A DNA stretch of 64,000 bases from Mytilus edulis (taxonomy: Eukaryota; Mollusca; Bivalvia; Mytilida; Mytilidae), in NCBI RefSeq assembly GCF_963676685.1, contig NC_092347.1, forward strand, positions 88,042,592-88,106,591. The letters are read 5' to 3'. Shown here one piece after another: positions 1 through 10,410 of the stretch; position 1 is the first letter of the stretch, and each line of letters opens with the position of its first letter. A program made the translations under genes and the position numbers. The notes beneath the pieces were generated by a model that was not told where the DNA came from, made no database searches, and saw only the letters and a program-made list of their open reading frames with translations.

Positions 1-641
1 TATTTGTTCAATTTTATATCTGAATCCTATTTTGGTACTCTTGCCCAAGGTGACACTTGCTATTGTCCTCCCAAATTATGTTTACTTCCGATATCTTCAA
101 TTTCAATGATCATAATTCAATTAATGTATTACTGATCTATATAAGCTTATAAATACAAGAGATTAACAGATTTAATTATTGTGAATTTTTTATATAGTTA
201 AAATATAAAGTTTTTATTTCAATTACAATAGAACTTTTTTATAACAATTTGAGAGTTAAGTTATGTTGATCTGTTAAATGCATTTGTATCTAATTAATTT
301 GACCAACTTCTTGATATTAGTCAGACACGTACGGTATGACCATATGAGTATTTTGAAAAAGTACGCATACGGTCCAGACCGTACACGTACGGTCCAAATA
401 CTCTGGAACATAACTACTTTATAATCATACACATGTAATAATATATATTTTATACTTTTATTGAAGATAAATGACATTTGATGAAAAAAATCAATTACTG
501 TTTAAAAATGTACAACTGTTAAATATATATCCTGTTTCTAATTCTATGTAGTGCTTGTCTAATTTGGACAGTCACAGAATCCCTTATCACAGCCACACAA
601 AAATATAGTTTGCCTTTCGAAAATTTTAAAAACATAACGTG
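1..641. other. Non-coding stretch, presumed NELFA intron
   Basis: I see no convincing exon here. The only structure is a small cluster at about 325-400 where the motif CGTACGGTC and its variants recur in both orientations, giving a short palindromic patch. The short ORF at 274-477 is AT-rich and resembles no family I know. The stretch lies downstream of NELFA exon 1 on the minus strand, so it is probably intronic. Confidence 0.5.
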
Positions 642-1268
642 ACGGTACCTAAATTGCACCTATTTTGACAGTTTTTTCACCTACGTTTTTTTATGATAAA
701 GACGCGACAATAATGTCCATTCTGTGTTTATTTTGAAGCTGTATCCTTCTTTATTATAAAGGTATACCTATTCGATTTTTAATCCATATGGAATCATAGA
801 AAAATTGGTCTAAACTGACCTCCAAACCATCAATGATTCTGAAATGAGGAGTACCCAAATTGCATCTATGCTTAAATTCGCATCGTCAAAAGTCGAATAA
901 CAGAGCTTTTGTTTAATTTCCTCAAATATTTTGAACAATCGGATATAAATCCATGCTTACTCTTCATTTTTTTTTAAAATGGGTACTTGTAACATATTGT
1001 ATTTGATCATTTTAAAAAGATGATGTTTTGATGACGTCGCATAGCGACGTTTCAGTACATTTTGCTTTTTCAGTAAACACTTCATCTATTGATAAATACT
1101 GTGAACATTTTGTGCATATCTAAATATTTTTACCTATGTTGAAAGATGTGCATAGTATCAAATCATAAAAATACAAATTGTGTAGTCTCTAGGAAATCTT
1201 GTAAGATGTCTGCTGCTATTTTTGCTAAATAGGTGCAATTTGGGTACTCGTTGCAATTTGCGTACCGT
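642..1268. mobile_element. MITE-like inverted-repeat element
   Basis: The left arm at 642-666 (ACGGTACCTAAATTGCACC and onwards) is matched in inverse orientation twice at the right end: at 1224-1247 (AAATAGGTGCAATTTGGGTA) and again at 1252-1268 (TGCAATTTGCGTACCGT). The body has no coding capacity. It contains a TGACGTCGCATAGCGACGT hairpin near 1032. The ends look like a small non-autonomous DNA element, but I found no clean target-site duplication, so the superfamily is open. Confidence 0.5.
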
Positions 1269-1574
1269 TTCATTAGAGATTTACCATGTCTCTAGAACCA
1301 ATGCATTTGTCACATACAATAACGAGCCAAAATGCAAAAAAATATCCATTTACATTGCAAACTTATAATTTAACCTTGGTTTAAATTCCTTTATTTACAA
1401 TCCTTATAACAAGTTCAAGAATGTCAAGACAATCACGTTTTTTTAGTAGTTTTTTTATAAAACATCACTACTATAAAAGTGCAATAAAGTAATTTCATAA
1501 AGTTATAAAAGGTATATATATGAAAGTCATATGCATCAAAATATAATTTTATTACATGAAACATGGCCGAATTG
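660..1574. repeat. Segmental duplication, copy 1 (~915 bp)
   Basis: This segment is almost identical to 2823-3743, in the same orientation. Similarity starts abruptly at CTATTTTGACAG and stops abruptly after ATGGCCGAATTG. Differences are a few substitutions and small indels. It covers most of the 642-1268 element plus about 300 bp of its right flank, so it is a duplication of a locus, not a second insertion of the element alone. Confidence 0.85.
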
Positions 1575-2484
1575 AAGTATAATTGTTTAGTACATATGAA
1601 AGAATTAAGCAACATAACTATAGAAAATTTAAATTTAATAAATCTAGCGTACATTACTGTTTTTCATGTAACAATAACACAATGTAACCGTAGCCTCAAT
1701 AATTATTGTTTCATACGTAATTAATCGGTTCCTTACCCAACTTTGCATTCCGGCAATTAGTCTCCGATGTAACAATAATATTTTTTTTATTGTTACATTT
1801 CCATGTAACCGTAGCCAGTGCCATTTATCAAGGATTTGTATCCTTGCATTTATATATGGGGACGAAAAAAAAATCCAGACTTCGTCCCCATTCCCAGGTA
1901 ATGCCTGCCTCATATTAAATCACATAAAATGATATGTCTTCACTTGAAAATTAATTGCTTATGCTTTTGTGCGTAAAAAGTTTAATCTTTACTGTAAAAT
2001 ATGACAGGAATCAGTTGAATTTGAGCATGTTTACCTGGAACACAAATCCTGGGCGCAGACATATTGGATTGTTCTATTTCATGGGTGTGAATGTTTTAAG
2101 TTGGTGCAGGATTTGTCATTTTTGTATTGTTCACAATGAACAGTTAGACTTAGTTTACAAATTACTTCTTTATTTGTTTGTTACAATGTATTTTAACATA
2201 TATAAACCGCAGGAAAAAGAGAGACTTATTTAGATAAATATTATATTTTGACACAGTTACCCCTATTCAAAATTAGATGGTCCAAAGCATATCCTGTTTT
2301 GAAACAAAAGTGAAAGTGCAGAACAATATTATATGAATATTCTATTCTTGCTTATGTTTTGAAATATACCGTCTGTATTTGATGTCTTAATATGGGAGAA
2401 TCTTTTGATCTTGCAAAGGTAAACACCATTAAAAAAAACCAATAAAATATACAAAACAAGCTACTGTAACATCAGGATGAAGGG
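1575..2484. other. Non-coding stretch between duplicated segments
   Basis: No exon recognised. The 14-mer ATGTAACCGTAGCC occurs twice (about 1682-1695 and 1803-1816), next to TGTAACAATAA motifs, so this is probably old repeat debris. The 92-codon ORF at 1955-2233 has no recognisable domain and an AT-driven composition. Confidence 0.4.
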
Positions 2485-2686
2485 GGGTCTCATTGGGGGG
2501 TGGGGGGTTCTGATCCCGGGTCCCGCTTACTGTTTTGTCAGATTCCCGTATCCCGTTTACACAATTCTCCTATGTCCCGCTAGACTTCATTTCCCGTTTT
2601 CACGGCACAATAATTTGACTTCAACATGTCACGCTTACAAAAAATTGACATGAATCCCGCGTCACTCTTAGAACCAAATGAGACCC
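2485..2686. mobile_element. Short GC-richer inverted-repeat element
   Basis: The left end GGGTCTCATTGG (2485-2496) is mirrored by CCAAATGAGACCC (2674-2686). The interior is C/G-rich, with repeated TCCCG motifs (CCCGGGTCCCGC, TCCCGTATCCCG), unlike the AT-rich surroundings. There is no coding potential. It is probably a small non-autonomous element or the edge of a larger one. Confidence 0.45.
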
Positions 2687-2822
2687 ACATGAAGTACAGC
2701 AACAAAAGTGCAGTTCTCTATTTTTTGTGTGTTTTTAGGTGTGCAAATACTTTTTTTATGTGGATTAATTCCCTCTCATCCTTTGTTTTTCAATTTACAA
2801 ACACAATATAATAAACTAAAGA

Positions 2823-3743
2823 CTATTTTGACAGTTTTTTCACCTACGTTTTTTTATGATAAAGACGCGACAATAATGTCCATTCTGTGTTTATTTTGTA
2901 GCCGTATCCTTCTTTATTATAAAGGTATACCTATTCGATTTTTAATCCATATGGAATCATAGAAAAATTGGTCTAAACTGACCTCCAAACCATCAATGAT
3001 TCTGAAATTAGGAGTACCCAAATTGCATCTATGCTTAAATTCGCATCGTCAAAAGTCGAATAACAGAGCTTTTGTTTAATTTCCTCAAATATTTTGAACA
3101 ATCGGATATAAATCCATGCTTACTCTTCATTTTAAAAAAAAATGGGTACTTGTAACATATTGTAAAATTATTTGATCATTTTAAAAAGATGACGTTTTGA
3201 TGACGTCGCATAGCGACGTTTCAGTACATTTTGCTTTTTCAGTAAACACTTCATCTATTGATAAATACTGTGAACGTTTTGTGCATATCTAAATATTTTT
3301 ACCTATGTTGAAAGATGTGCATAGTATCAAATCATAAAAATACAAATTGTGTAGTCTCTAGGAAATCTTGTAAGATGTCTGCTGCTATTTTTGCTAAATA
3401 GGTGCAATTTGGGTACTCGTTGCAATTTGCGTACCGTTTCATTAGAGATTTACCATGTCTCTAGAACCAATGCATTTGTCACATACAATAACGAGCCAAA
3501 ATGCAAAAAAATATCCATTTACATTGCAAACTTATAATTTAACCTTGGTTTAAATTCCTTTATTTACAATCCTTATAACAAGTTCAAGAATGTCAAGACA
3601 ATCACGTTTTTTTAGTAGTTTTTTTATAAAACATCACTACTATAAAAGTGCAATAAAGTAATTTCATAAAGTTATAAAAGGTATATATATGAAAGTCATA
3701 TGCATCAAAATATAATTTTATTACATGAAACATGGCCGAATTG
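2823..3743. repeat. Segmental duplication, copy 2 (~920 bp)
   Basis: Direct copy of 660-1574, lying 2.2 kb away. It lacks the left terminal arm (ACGGTACC...) that precedes copy 1, while the right arm at about 3421-3437 is present. Just beyond its right end, GGCCGAAACGACC and CTTGGCCGAAACGTCG form a short repeated motif (about 3750-3795). Copy 2 is thus truncated at the left and joined to different flanks on both sides. Confidence 0.85.
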
Positions 3744-3902
3744 ACCAAGGCCGAAACGACCATGGACGTACCGGGACCTTGGCCGAAACGTCGTGTTTCC
3801 CTAAATAACACTTTACTGCATTGGAATAATTTTCACGATCAACTATGATACTATATTTGTAAGGATTGTTTTGAAGATAGAAACATGATTTATTTGATCT
3901 AC

Positions 3903-4103
3903 CTGCTCTACATTCCTCCTCGGCAAGTGCAGAAATGACAACATTAGCTTCACTTTAACGTGTGGTTGAAGTGCATTGTAGCAAGCTTGGATATTTTGTA
4001 ATTTTGCTTGGTTTATTTGTGAACATATTGTCTTTCCGGACCACAAATCGTCGGTAGAACCTAGCTTGTTGTGCAGCCACAGAGCTGTGTCACCAGCAGC
4101 CAT
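3903..4103 (-). CDS. NELFA: Negative elongation factor A, first coding exon
   Basis: The exon encodes 67 residues, from ATG at 4103 down to a GTAGAT donor just below 3903, ending in phase 0. Seen: MAAGDTALWLHNKLGSTDDL at the start and LSFLHLPRRNVEQ at the end. This is the pattern of the NELF-A N-terminus (a WLHNKLG motif, then LHLPRR), the region that contacts NELF-C. NELF pauses RNA polymerase II near promoters in the nucleus. The ATG is chosen because it sits in a strong context (CCAAGATGGC), matches the family start, and upstream in-frame codons offer no other ATG. Later exons were not found in 1-3800 and must lie off the left edge. The identification rests on one exon, but the match is specific. 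Confidence 0.85.
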
Positions 4104-4200
4104 CTTGGAGAGGCGACCGAAATACAAAATGAAAGGAAAACAACAATTGGGTGATAAAAATAGCTTTTAATTAACATAAACTTCCGGTTAAATAGAAAGT
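4104..4200 (-). promoter_or_regulatory. Putative NELFA promoter
   Basis: Just upstream of the NELFA start (minus strand) are CCAAGATGGC overlapping the ATG (a YY1-type motif), an inverted CCAAT box near 4145-4150 (plus-strand ATTGGG) and an ETS-type ACTTCCGG at 4180-4187. No TATA box stands out. This combination is common at TATA-less housekeeping promoters; the assignment is inference from motifs and position. Confidence 0.45.
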
Positions 4201-4700
4201 AAACACTTCGAATGTTTACAAAAAGGTAAAAGTCAAACTATCTTTTAGGCTTGTCTATTAATTGTATTTTGTCAACCACACCTATCATTGATTAATTATC
4301 ATTTATAGGACAGTGTCAGTTAGTGGCAGCAAATATTGATTCCTTATTTATGTTTAATTACAATATTCATTGAAAACAATCATGTTTTGTTTACATTCAA
4401 AACTCAAGGATAAATTGAAAGAGTAACTGAGTTTGTCCTGTTTTGTTTTGTTTTATAATAAAAAAAGAATGACCATCTTTGCTACAAGTATCTTGTCTTC
4501 ACTGACTGATCTCACGTTTAAGGGAGAGGGGCGAGCTCCAGTAATTTTCAGTGATTTACTATAATACAAGGCAGGCATGACCTGTGATAGGTGATGGAGT
4601 CCTTATCAATTATTGTTTATAATTCAAACATATTTGAATGATAAAAAAATATACCGTAAAGTTTCTGATGTTGGTCCTGTAGTTTCAGTTGCGACATCAT
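4201..4700. other. Intergenic, no gene seen
   Basis: AT-rich sequence between the NELFA promoter region and a retroelement fragment. There is no ORF with family resemblance and no clear repeat structure apart from a short GTTTTGTTTTGTTTT run near 4440. Confidence 0.5.
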
Positions 4701-4739
4701 TTTTGGACAGATAAATCCTAAATTATGAAAAGTCACTCT

Positions 4740-5110
4740 GATTCAAAACAAACAATTCTCTGAAAATGATATATTCTTGATAATCAAGATGCTTGATTTC
4801 TTGATTGCCAATATATTTGTAACAATAGGAGGATGTGTTTTTCAACAAACAATCAGCATTCTCATGGGAACAAACTGTGCCCCTCTTCTTGCTGACTTGT
4901 TCCTTTATTCATATGAGACTGACTTCATACAGGAACTTCTTAGGAAGAAAGAAAAGAAGTTAGCAATATCCTTGAACTTCACCTTCCGCTATATAAATGA
5001 TTTTTCTCAGTAAACAATTCAAAATTTTTGACTATGTTGAACACATCTATCCCATCAAACTTGAGATAAAGGATACACCAGTTACAGTCAAGTGTGCCTC
5101 ATATCTGAAC
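4740..5110 (+). pseudogene. Reverse transcriptase fragment, decayed
   Basis: A plus-strand remnant reads IIKMLDFLIANIF, then ILMGTNCAPLLADLFLYSYE, then FRYINDF, the last in the place of the catalytic Y-x-D-D box (Asn replaces the first Asp). After a stop at about 5011 and a frame change it continues NNSKFFDYVEHIYPIKLEIK. These blocks follow the order of a reverse-transcriptase palm domain. Stops, frame changes and loss of a catalytic Asp show it is dead. The same family is present on the minus strand at 59480-60725. The class of retroelement is unsure (Penelope-like or another non-LTR type). Confidence 0.75.
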
Positions 5111-5389
5111 TAACATCTAGTAATTACAATCCTGTCCCCTTTTCCCTGAATGTGACCTATGGATTTAGACTTATTACCAGGTTTGTACTAATATGAGCAA
5201 CAGGAAGGGTGCCACATGTTGAGCAGGATCTGCTTTCCCTTCAGAAGCACCTTAGATCAACCCCAGTTTTAGTCAGATTCATGAATTTCATGTTGCTCAG
5301 TCTCTAGTTTTCTATGTGTGTAGTTTTTTTTTAGTCCCAGGACAATTGTAAGACAATGAATGATTGAGTTAATTAAATTTTGATTTAGA

Positions 5390-5600
5390 TCCTGAAATAG
5401 AAAATGGAAGACACAACGGTGTTCCCCCAGACCAAAAATTTTGTTTGCCTTGTAAAACTGATATTGTTGAAGATTCAATCTATTTTCTACTTCAATGTCC
5501 ATCACTATATTAAATTAGAAAGGTCCACTTTTATTTCTGACATTTTCTAAATTCTAAAGGATTTATATATTGACGGTAACATCCAGCATTTTTTTGAAGA
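5390..5600 (+). pseudogene. LINE C-terminal zinc-knuckle remnant
   Basis: The plus strand reads roughly VPPDQKFCLPCKTDIVED, then SIYFLLQCPSLY, a stop, then IRKVHFYF. The Cys-x2-Cys ... Cys arrangement followed by hydrophobics resembles the C-terminal end of many non-LTR retrotransposon polymerases (a C-x2-C-x7-H-x4-C type knuckle; the His is replaced here). Several stops interrupt it. It lies just downstream of the RT fragment at 4740-5110 but does not belong to the same frame or obviously the same element. Confidence 0.5.
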
Positions 5601-5694
5601 CCTATATAATAATGTCGTATGATACTGAGTCAAGAAATGAACAATGGTGAATCTGACTTGGTATTTGGTCATAATTACTAAAATATGTTTATTA

Positions 5695-6851
5695 GGTCTT
5701 TCCACCTTTCGTGTGGAAAGACCTATTGATTTTGTTCTGATTATTTCTTCCGCCTAATTTTTTTCTTGCGGTGTAAAAATGTTTCAAAAGATGTCGCTTA
5801 GTTTTTTTGTATATGAGATCATACAGTCTATACGCTTTTGAAACTCACCCTGTTTAACTGAACACTTTTCTTTGTAAGAGTTATCTCCCCAAACACTGTT
5901 TTTCTTGTTATCAGATCTCCTCCGCAACCGTAAAAGAAAGCAACAAATTTATTTTTCCAAATTGCTCGTTATATCCTCAGGATGTTACGTTTTATTTAGA
6001 CCGAACCAATACGAAGACTCCATATGAGAGTAATTTCCCCTTTTGTATTGAAATAAGTGAAATAAATTTGTAACTGGAAAACCATAAGTGATAGAGGACT
6101 AGGGTCTTTTGATTTGAGGCCCTTGCTCAAAAAGTATGAAAATGAGGTCAAAGTCAAAGGTCAAGGTCATGTTCAAATTTTTGATTTTGGCTTGTTATCT
6201 CTTATTTTCAGAAATCATACAAGATATCGACAAAATATTTTCACACAATTGTTAGTTGCGACATGTCGTAACATGTAAATTTTACTTAAAAGGGTACGTA
6301 ACATTTAATGCGAGTTTTGCCCCCTTTTATATCTAATATTAGTTGTATGGTAATATAACTCATTAACAATATAAAGTAGAGGCCTAGAGTCTTTTGATTT
6401 GAGGTCCTTGGTTGATGACCTTGAAATTGAGCTCAAGGTCATAGGTAAATTTAACGTTCTAGATTTTGACCTTTGCTTTTTCCTCTTATATATACATGAT
6501 AAAGCCATGGGACTTTTGGCAAAAGGTTGCAAGCAATGTGACCTTGAAAAAGCCAACCGGAAGTGACCTTTTGTAAACCGGAAGTAGCCATTTTTTGTAC
6601 TAATTTAATGTAAAAGTATATAGAACCATCTATTTTTGGAATCAGTGTCAAGTAAACTATCAAAACATACCGGAAATAACATCTTTTAAACTGGAAGTAA
6701 AAAATGATCTCCCTTATGTATATCTTTTTGTATAGAAACCATATATTTTTGGAATCAGTGTCCAATAAGCTGTCATTTGACGCTAAAATTGACATTTAAA
6801 ACCAAATTTTAATATTTTCATATAAAAAAGATCCTTACTGGTGGAAAGACC
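5695..6851. mobile_element. DNA element with GGTCTTTCCACC ends
   Basis: A perfect 12-bp terminal inverted repeat, GGTCTTTCCACC (5695-5706) and GGTGGAAAGACC (6840-6851), bounds 1157 bp. The left end is also a hairpin (GGTCTTTCCACC TTTC GTGGAAAGACC). Inside, phrases such as CTTTTGATTTGAGG and CCGGAAGT recur, showing internal duplication. No transposase is present and no clean target-site duplication was seen. Its right end is 55 bp from the splice acceptor of the ASB-like exon. Confidence 0.65.
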
Positions 6852-6932
6852 ATCAATGGTTCTCTGAACAATTGGTTTTTAATTTTATTTTTGTTTCTTT
6901 TGCAGACTTATTTAGACCTACATTCCACAAAT

Positions 6933-7715
6933 ATGGATTTATTTAGTTTGCTGAGAAATAATTTATCACCATCCAAAAAGATGATAAATGCAATAACCTC
7001 AAAAGATGTTTCATTAATAGAGGATATATTGAGGTCTGGATTTAATGTGAATTCTAGAGTATATGAACAAGGAGGAGAAACTGCTCTACATATAGCTGTA
7101 TCTAAGGCTAACTATAGCAAACCTGTTATCGAAAAACTTATAGAATACAAAGCAGATCCTTCTGTAACAAATGATTTTGGTGTCACCTCTTTACACAGAG
7201 CAGCCACAAATGATGACGCAGACATTGCATTCTTATTACAACATGACAAAAGTTCCACGTCTATAAATGACTTCTGGGTCTCTTTCACAAGGGATTTTAC
7301 ACACTGGCTGCAACATCATACTGTATCACCAAAAACATTAATGATTCTACTTATAGCCACCCCAAACTTTGCTAAATATCCAGAAAATATTAGAAAAACT
7401 ATGTTCACCACTGTTTTAAATGAACAGACACCATTTTATAACTGTTTGAAAGTTATGGCTGTGATAGATAAAACCTTGAGAAACCAGCAGATTGCACAAA
7501 TTCCTGATGATGACGAAAGGAAAGAATTTCTGGAATGGTTAGACAATTTTAAACGTAAAGTACCAACTCTTCAGCACTGCAGTCGGATGGCTTTAAGACA
7601 AGCACTTGATAACAAATGGAATGTGATATATGGAACTGAGAGGTTATATTTACCCAAATCTCTAAAACAGTTTGCTAAATTCAATGATATTACCAGTGTT
7701 GGCTTATCAACTTAA
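6933..7715 (+). CDS. Ankyrin repeat and SOCS box protein
   Basis: A 260-residue protein. An acceptor (TTTCTTTTGCAG) ends at 6905, so 6906-6932 is 5' leader and the ATG at 6933 starts MDLFSLLRNNL; an untranslated exon probably lies upstream. Residues ~20-105 hold two to three ankyrin repeats (ETALHIAVSKAN, VTSLHRAATNDD at residues 49-60 and 84-95). Residues ~212-250 form a SOCS box: TLQHCSRMALRQAL (BC box) and ERLYLPKSLKQF (Cul5 box, LPxxLK). Known family role: substrate receptor of Elongin B/C-Cullin 5 ubiquitin ligases. Odd: the usual Leu-Cys of the BC box appears as Cys-Ser here. Which ASB subfamily it belongs to I cannot say. Confidence 0.8.
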   Translation: MDLFSLLRNNLSPSKKMINAITSKDVSLIEDILRSGFNVNSRVYEQGGETALHIAVSKANYSKPVIEKLIEYKADPSVTNDFGVTSLHRAATNDDADIAFLLQHDKSSTSINDFWVSFTRDFTHWLQHHTVSPKTLMILLIATPNFAKYPENIRKTMFTTVLNEQTPFYNCLKVMAVIDKTLRNQQIAQIPDDDERKEFLEWLDNFKRKVPTLQHCSRMALRQALDNKWNVIYGTERLYLPKSLKQFAKFNDITSVGLST

Positions 7716-8030
7716 GGGATTCTAAAAACTGCATTTAATTTAGTTGTTATTAAATATGTTAGAAATGAACACAATTTCTCATGTATAATGTTTAAAAAAA
7801 AAACAGTTTTATATGATTATTTCACTTTTATCTTTTTAACTTAGAATACTTCATTAAACAGTAAATTGTATAGATTATGTTTTTTTTTTATAATTTCAAA
7901 AGTCAGAACTAAATATCAGGATTTATTTTCTACAAATTTGGGGATCATGGCTCATTTATCCCATTTTAATTTTTAGTTACCCTTCTTTAACCTGAAGTCC
8001 AAAAACCTGATAAATTATATATCACAAATT
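7716..8030 (+). other. Likely 3' UTR of the ASB-like gene
   Basis: AT-rich sequence after the stop codon, with no canonical AATAAA but ATTAAA variants near 7749 and 7852 that could serve as polyadenylation signals. No coding potential. Confidence 0.4.
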
Positions 8031-8325
8031 ATCACACCGCGGGTAAAATATCACGTTGTGATTGGTTTAACACCGTCACGTGGTGACCCCCTATGAGACT
8101 GTAGGGGGTTAGTAAATTTCATATGGGGTTCATGACGCGTTAATGGTGACGTCATCTATCGATGTTGTTGTGTTTCATTGTTTATTTTTCAAGCAGAAAA
8201 AGTCCAGCGTGCGATAAATTCGTTATACGGTTAACTACTGACCCCCTCCGGCCTCACCCCTATGAATTTTACTAACCCTCTATGGATCCGTAGGGGGTCA
8301 GTAGCGAACCATATAACTTATAATA
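8030..8325. repeat. Inverted-repeat (MITE-like) element
   Basis: The arm at about 8085-8130 (CCCCCTATGAGACTGTAGGG, then GGTTAGTAAATTTCATA) is mirrored at about 8258-8305 (TATGAATTTTACTAACCCTC, then GATCCGTAGGGGG). Between them lie TGACGTCATC and a short non-coding spacer. The structure folds into a long hairpin, as small non-autonomous DNA elements do. Confidence 0.6.
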
Positions 8326-8599
8326 TCATTTCACTTCATATAAATAAAAACTGAATACTTTAAAAAAGATCCCTTATACACCAATGTAAAATTTTGAAGG
8401 TCCACACACAAATTAAAAGGTCACAGGGACTACTACACATGGATTGTTAATTTTGAAGGTCTATATATACAAAAAAGATCCAAGAACTCATGCATTAATC
8501 AACAAGTTTCAATCCCCCTCATTATTGACTTTTATTTTCATTTTTCACTGTATAGTTGTCTGATTTTATTATGTTTCATGCACATCTCTATTTAATTAA

Positions 8600-8735
8600 A
8601 GGGGCCTCTGTGACCAGGAAGTCTAAGTATGAACAACTGTTTCACTAGCCTGTTAACACCGAAGGTGTGAGTTTGTAACCTGGACAAGGCAGGTGCATTT
8701 GACTCTAATCTTAATTTACTAGGATTGTTCTAACA
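8600..8735 (+). mobile_element. SINE 5' part (tRNA-like head and core)
   Basis: This stretch aligns with a second SINE copy at 54655-54885 (minus): both carry AGCCTGT.AACAC..A, then AGGCAGGTGCATT, then ACTAGGATTG, then GGTGGTT.TCT and CTTCCTCCA. The region with GTGAGTTTGTAACCTGGACA occupies the place of a polymerase III B box, but is degenerate here. The element is interrupted at 8736 by a 57-bp tandem array and resumes at 10371. Confidence 0.6.
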
Positions 8736-10370
8736 ATGATTGGTGGTTCTCTTCAGACTCCCTGGCTTCCTCCACCAGTATTGACACAATGATTGGTGGT
8801 TCTCTTCAGACTCCCTGGCTTCCTCCACCAATATTAATTGAGACAATGATTGGTGGTTCTCTTCAGACTCCCTGGCTTCCTCCACCAATATTAATTGACA
8901 CAATGATTGGTGGTTCTCTTCAGACTCCCTGGCTTCCTCCACCAATATTAATTGACACAATGATTGGTGGTTCTCTTCAGACTCCCTGGCTTCCTCCACC
9001 AATATTAATTGACACAATGATTGGTGGTTCTCTTCAGACTCACTGGCTTCCTCCACCAATATTAATTGAGACAATGATTAGTGGTTCTCTTCAGACTCCC
9101 TGGCTTCCTCCACCAGTATTGACACAATGATTGGTGGTTCTCTTCAGACTCACTGGCTTCCTCCACCAATATCAATTGAGACAATGATTGGTGGTTCTCT
9201 TCAGACTCCCTGGCTTCCTCCACCAATATTAATTGACACAATGATTGGTGGTTCTCTTCAGACTCCCTGGCTTCCTCCACCAATATTAATTGACACAATG
9301 ATTGGTGGTTCTCTTCAGACTCACTGGCTTCCTCCACCAATATTAATTGAGACAATGATTAGTGGTTCTCTTCAGACTCCCTGGCTTCCTCCACCAATAT
9401 TAATTGACAATGATTGGTGGTTCTCTTCAGACTCCCTGGCTTCCTCCACCAATATTAATTGACACAATGATTGGTGGTTCTCTTCAGACTCCCTGGCTTC
9501 CTCCACCAATATTAATTGACACAATGATTGGTGGTTCTCTTCAGACTCACTGGCTTCCTCCACCAATATTAATTGAGACAATGATTAGTGGTTCTCTTCA
9601 GACTCCCTGGCTTCCTCCACCAATATCAATTGAGACAATGATTGGTGGTTCTCTTCAGACTCCCTGGCTTCCTCCACCAGTATTGACACAATGATTGGTG
9701 GTTCTCTTCAGACTCACTGGCTTCCTCCACCAATATCAATTGAGACAATGATTGGTGGTTCTCTTCAGACTCCCTGGCTTCCTCCACCAATATTAATTGA
9801 CACAATGATTGGTGGTTCTCTTCAGACTCCCTGGCTTCCTCCACCAATATTAATTGACACAATGATTGGTGGTTCTCTTCAGACTCCCTGGCTTCCTCCA
9901 CCAATATTAATTGACACAATGATTGGTGGTTCTCTTCAGACTCACTGGCTTCCTCCACCAATATCAATTGAGACAATGATTGGTGGTTCTCTTCAGACTC
10001 CCTGGCTTCCTCCACCAATATTAATTGACACAATGATTGGTGGTTCTCTTCAGACTCCCTGGCTTCCTCCACCAATATTAATTGACACAATGATTGGTGG
10101 TTCTCTTCAGACTCCCTGGCTTCCTCCACCAATATTAATTGACACAATGATTGGTGGTTCTCTTCAGACTCACTGGCTTCCTCCACCAATATTAATTGAG
10201 ACAATGATTGGTGGTTCTCTTCAGACTCCCTGGCTTCCTCCACCAATATTAATTGACACAATGATTGGTGGTTCTCTTCAGACTCCCTGGCTTCCTCCAC
10301 CAATATTAATTGACACAATGATTGGTGGTTCTCTTCAGACTCCCTGGCTTCCTCCACCAATATTAATTGA
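8736..10370. repeat. 57-bp minisatellite, 29 units, SINE-derived
   Basis: The unit runs from ATGATTGGTGGTTCTCTTCA to CCACCAATATTAATTGACAC, 57 bp. Starts fall at 8736, 8789, 8846 and on to 10318; three units are 53 bp, one is 55 bp, and the last is cut at 10370. Two unit types differ at CTCCCTGG versus CTCACTGG; from 9691 on they alternate strictly as one CTCAC then three CTCCC, a 228-bp higher-order period seen three times. Because 57 is divisible by three, long open frames exist on both strands (up to 278 codons at 9626-10462, minus); they are artefacts of the period. Confidence 0.95.
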
Positions 10371-10410
10371 CTGCCACAAGATAGCACAATAGTATTAGTG
10401 TTAAAAGTGG
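10371..10410 (+). mobile_element. SINE 3' part after the array
   Basis: CTGCCACAAGATAGCACAAT resumes the SINE after the minisatellite. It corresponds to GTGCCGACAGCTACGATTTA in the other copy (54655-54885, minus), which directly follows CTTCCTCCAATAA there. This shows where the array sits in the SINE. Confidence 0.5.

Noticed and set aside
1955-2233. 92-codon plus-strand ORF
   Set aside because: No domain, AT-driven composition, inside the presumed NELFA intron, no splice or promoter support.
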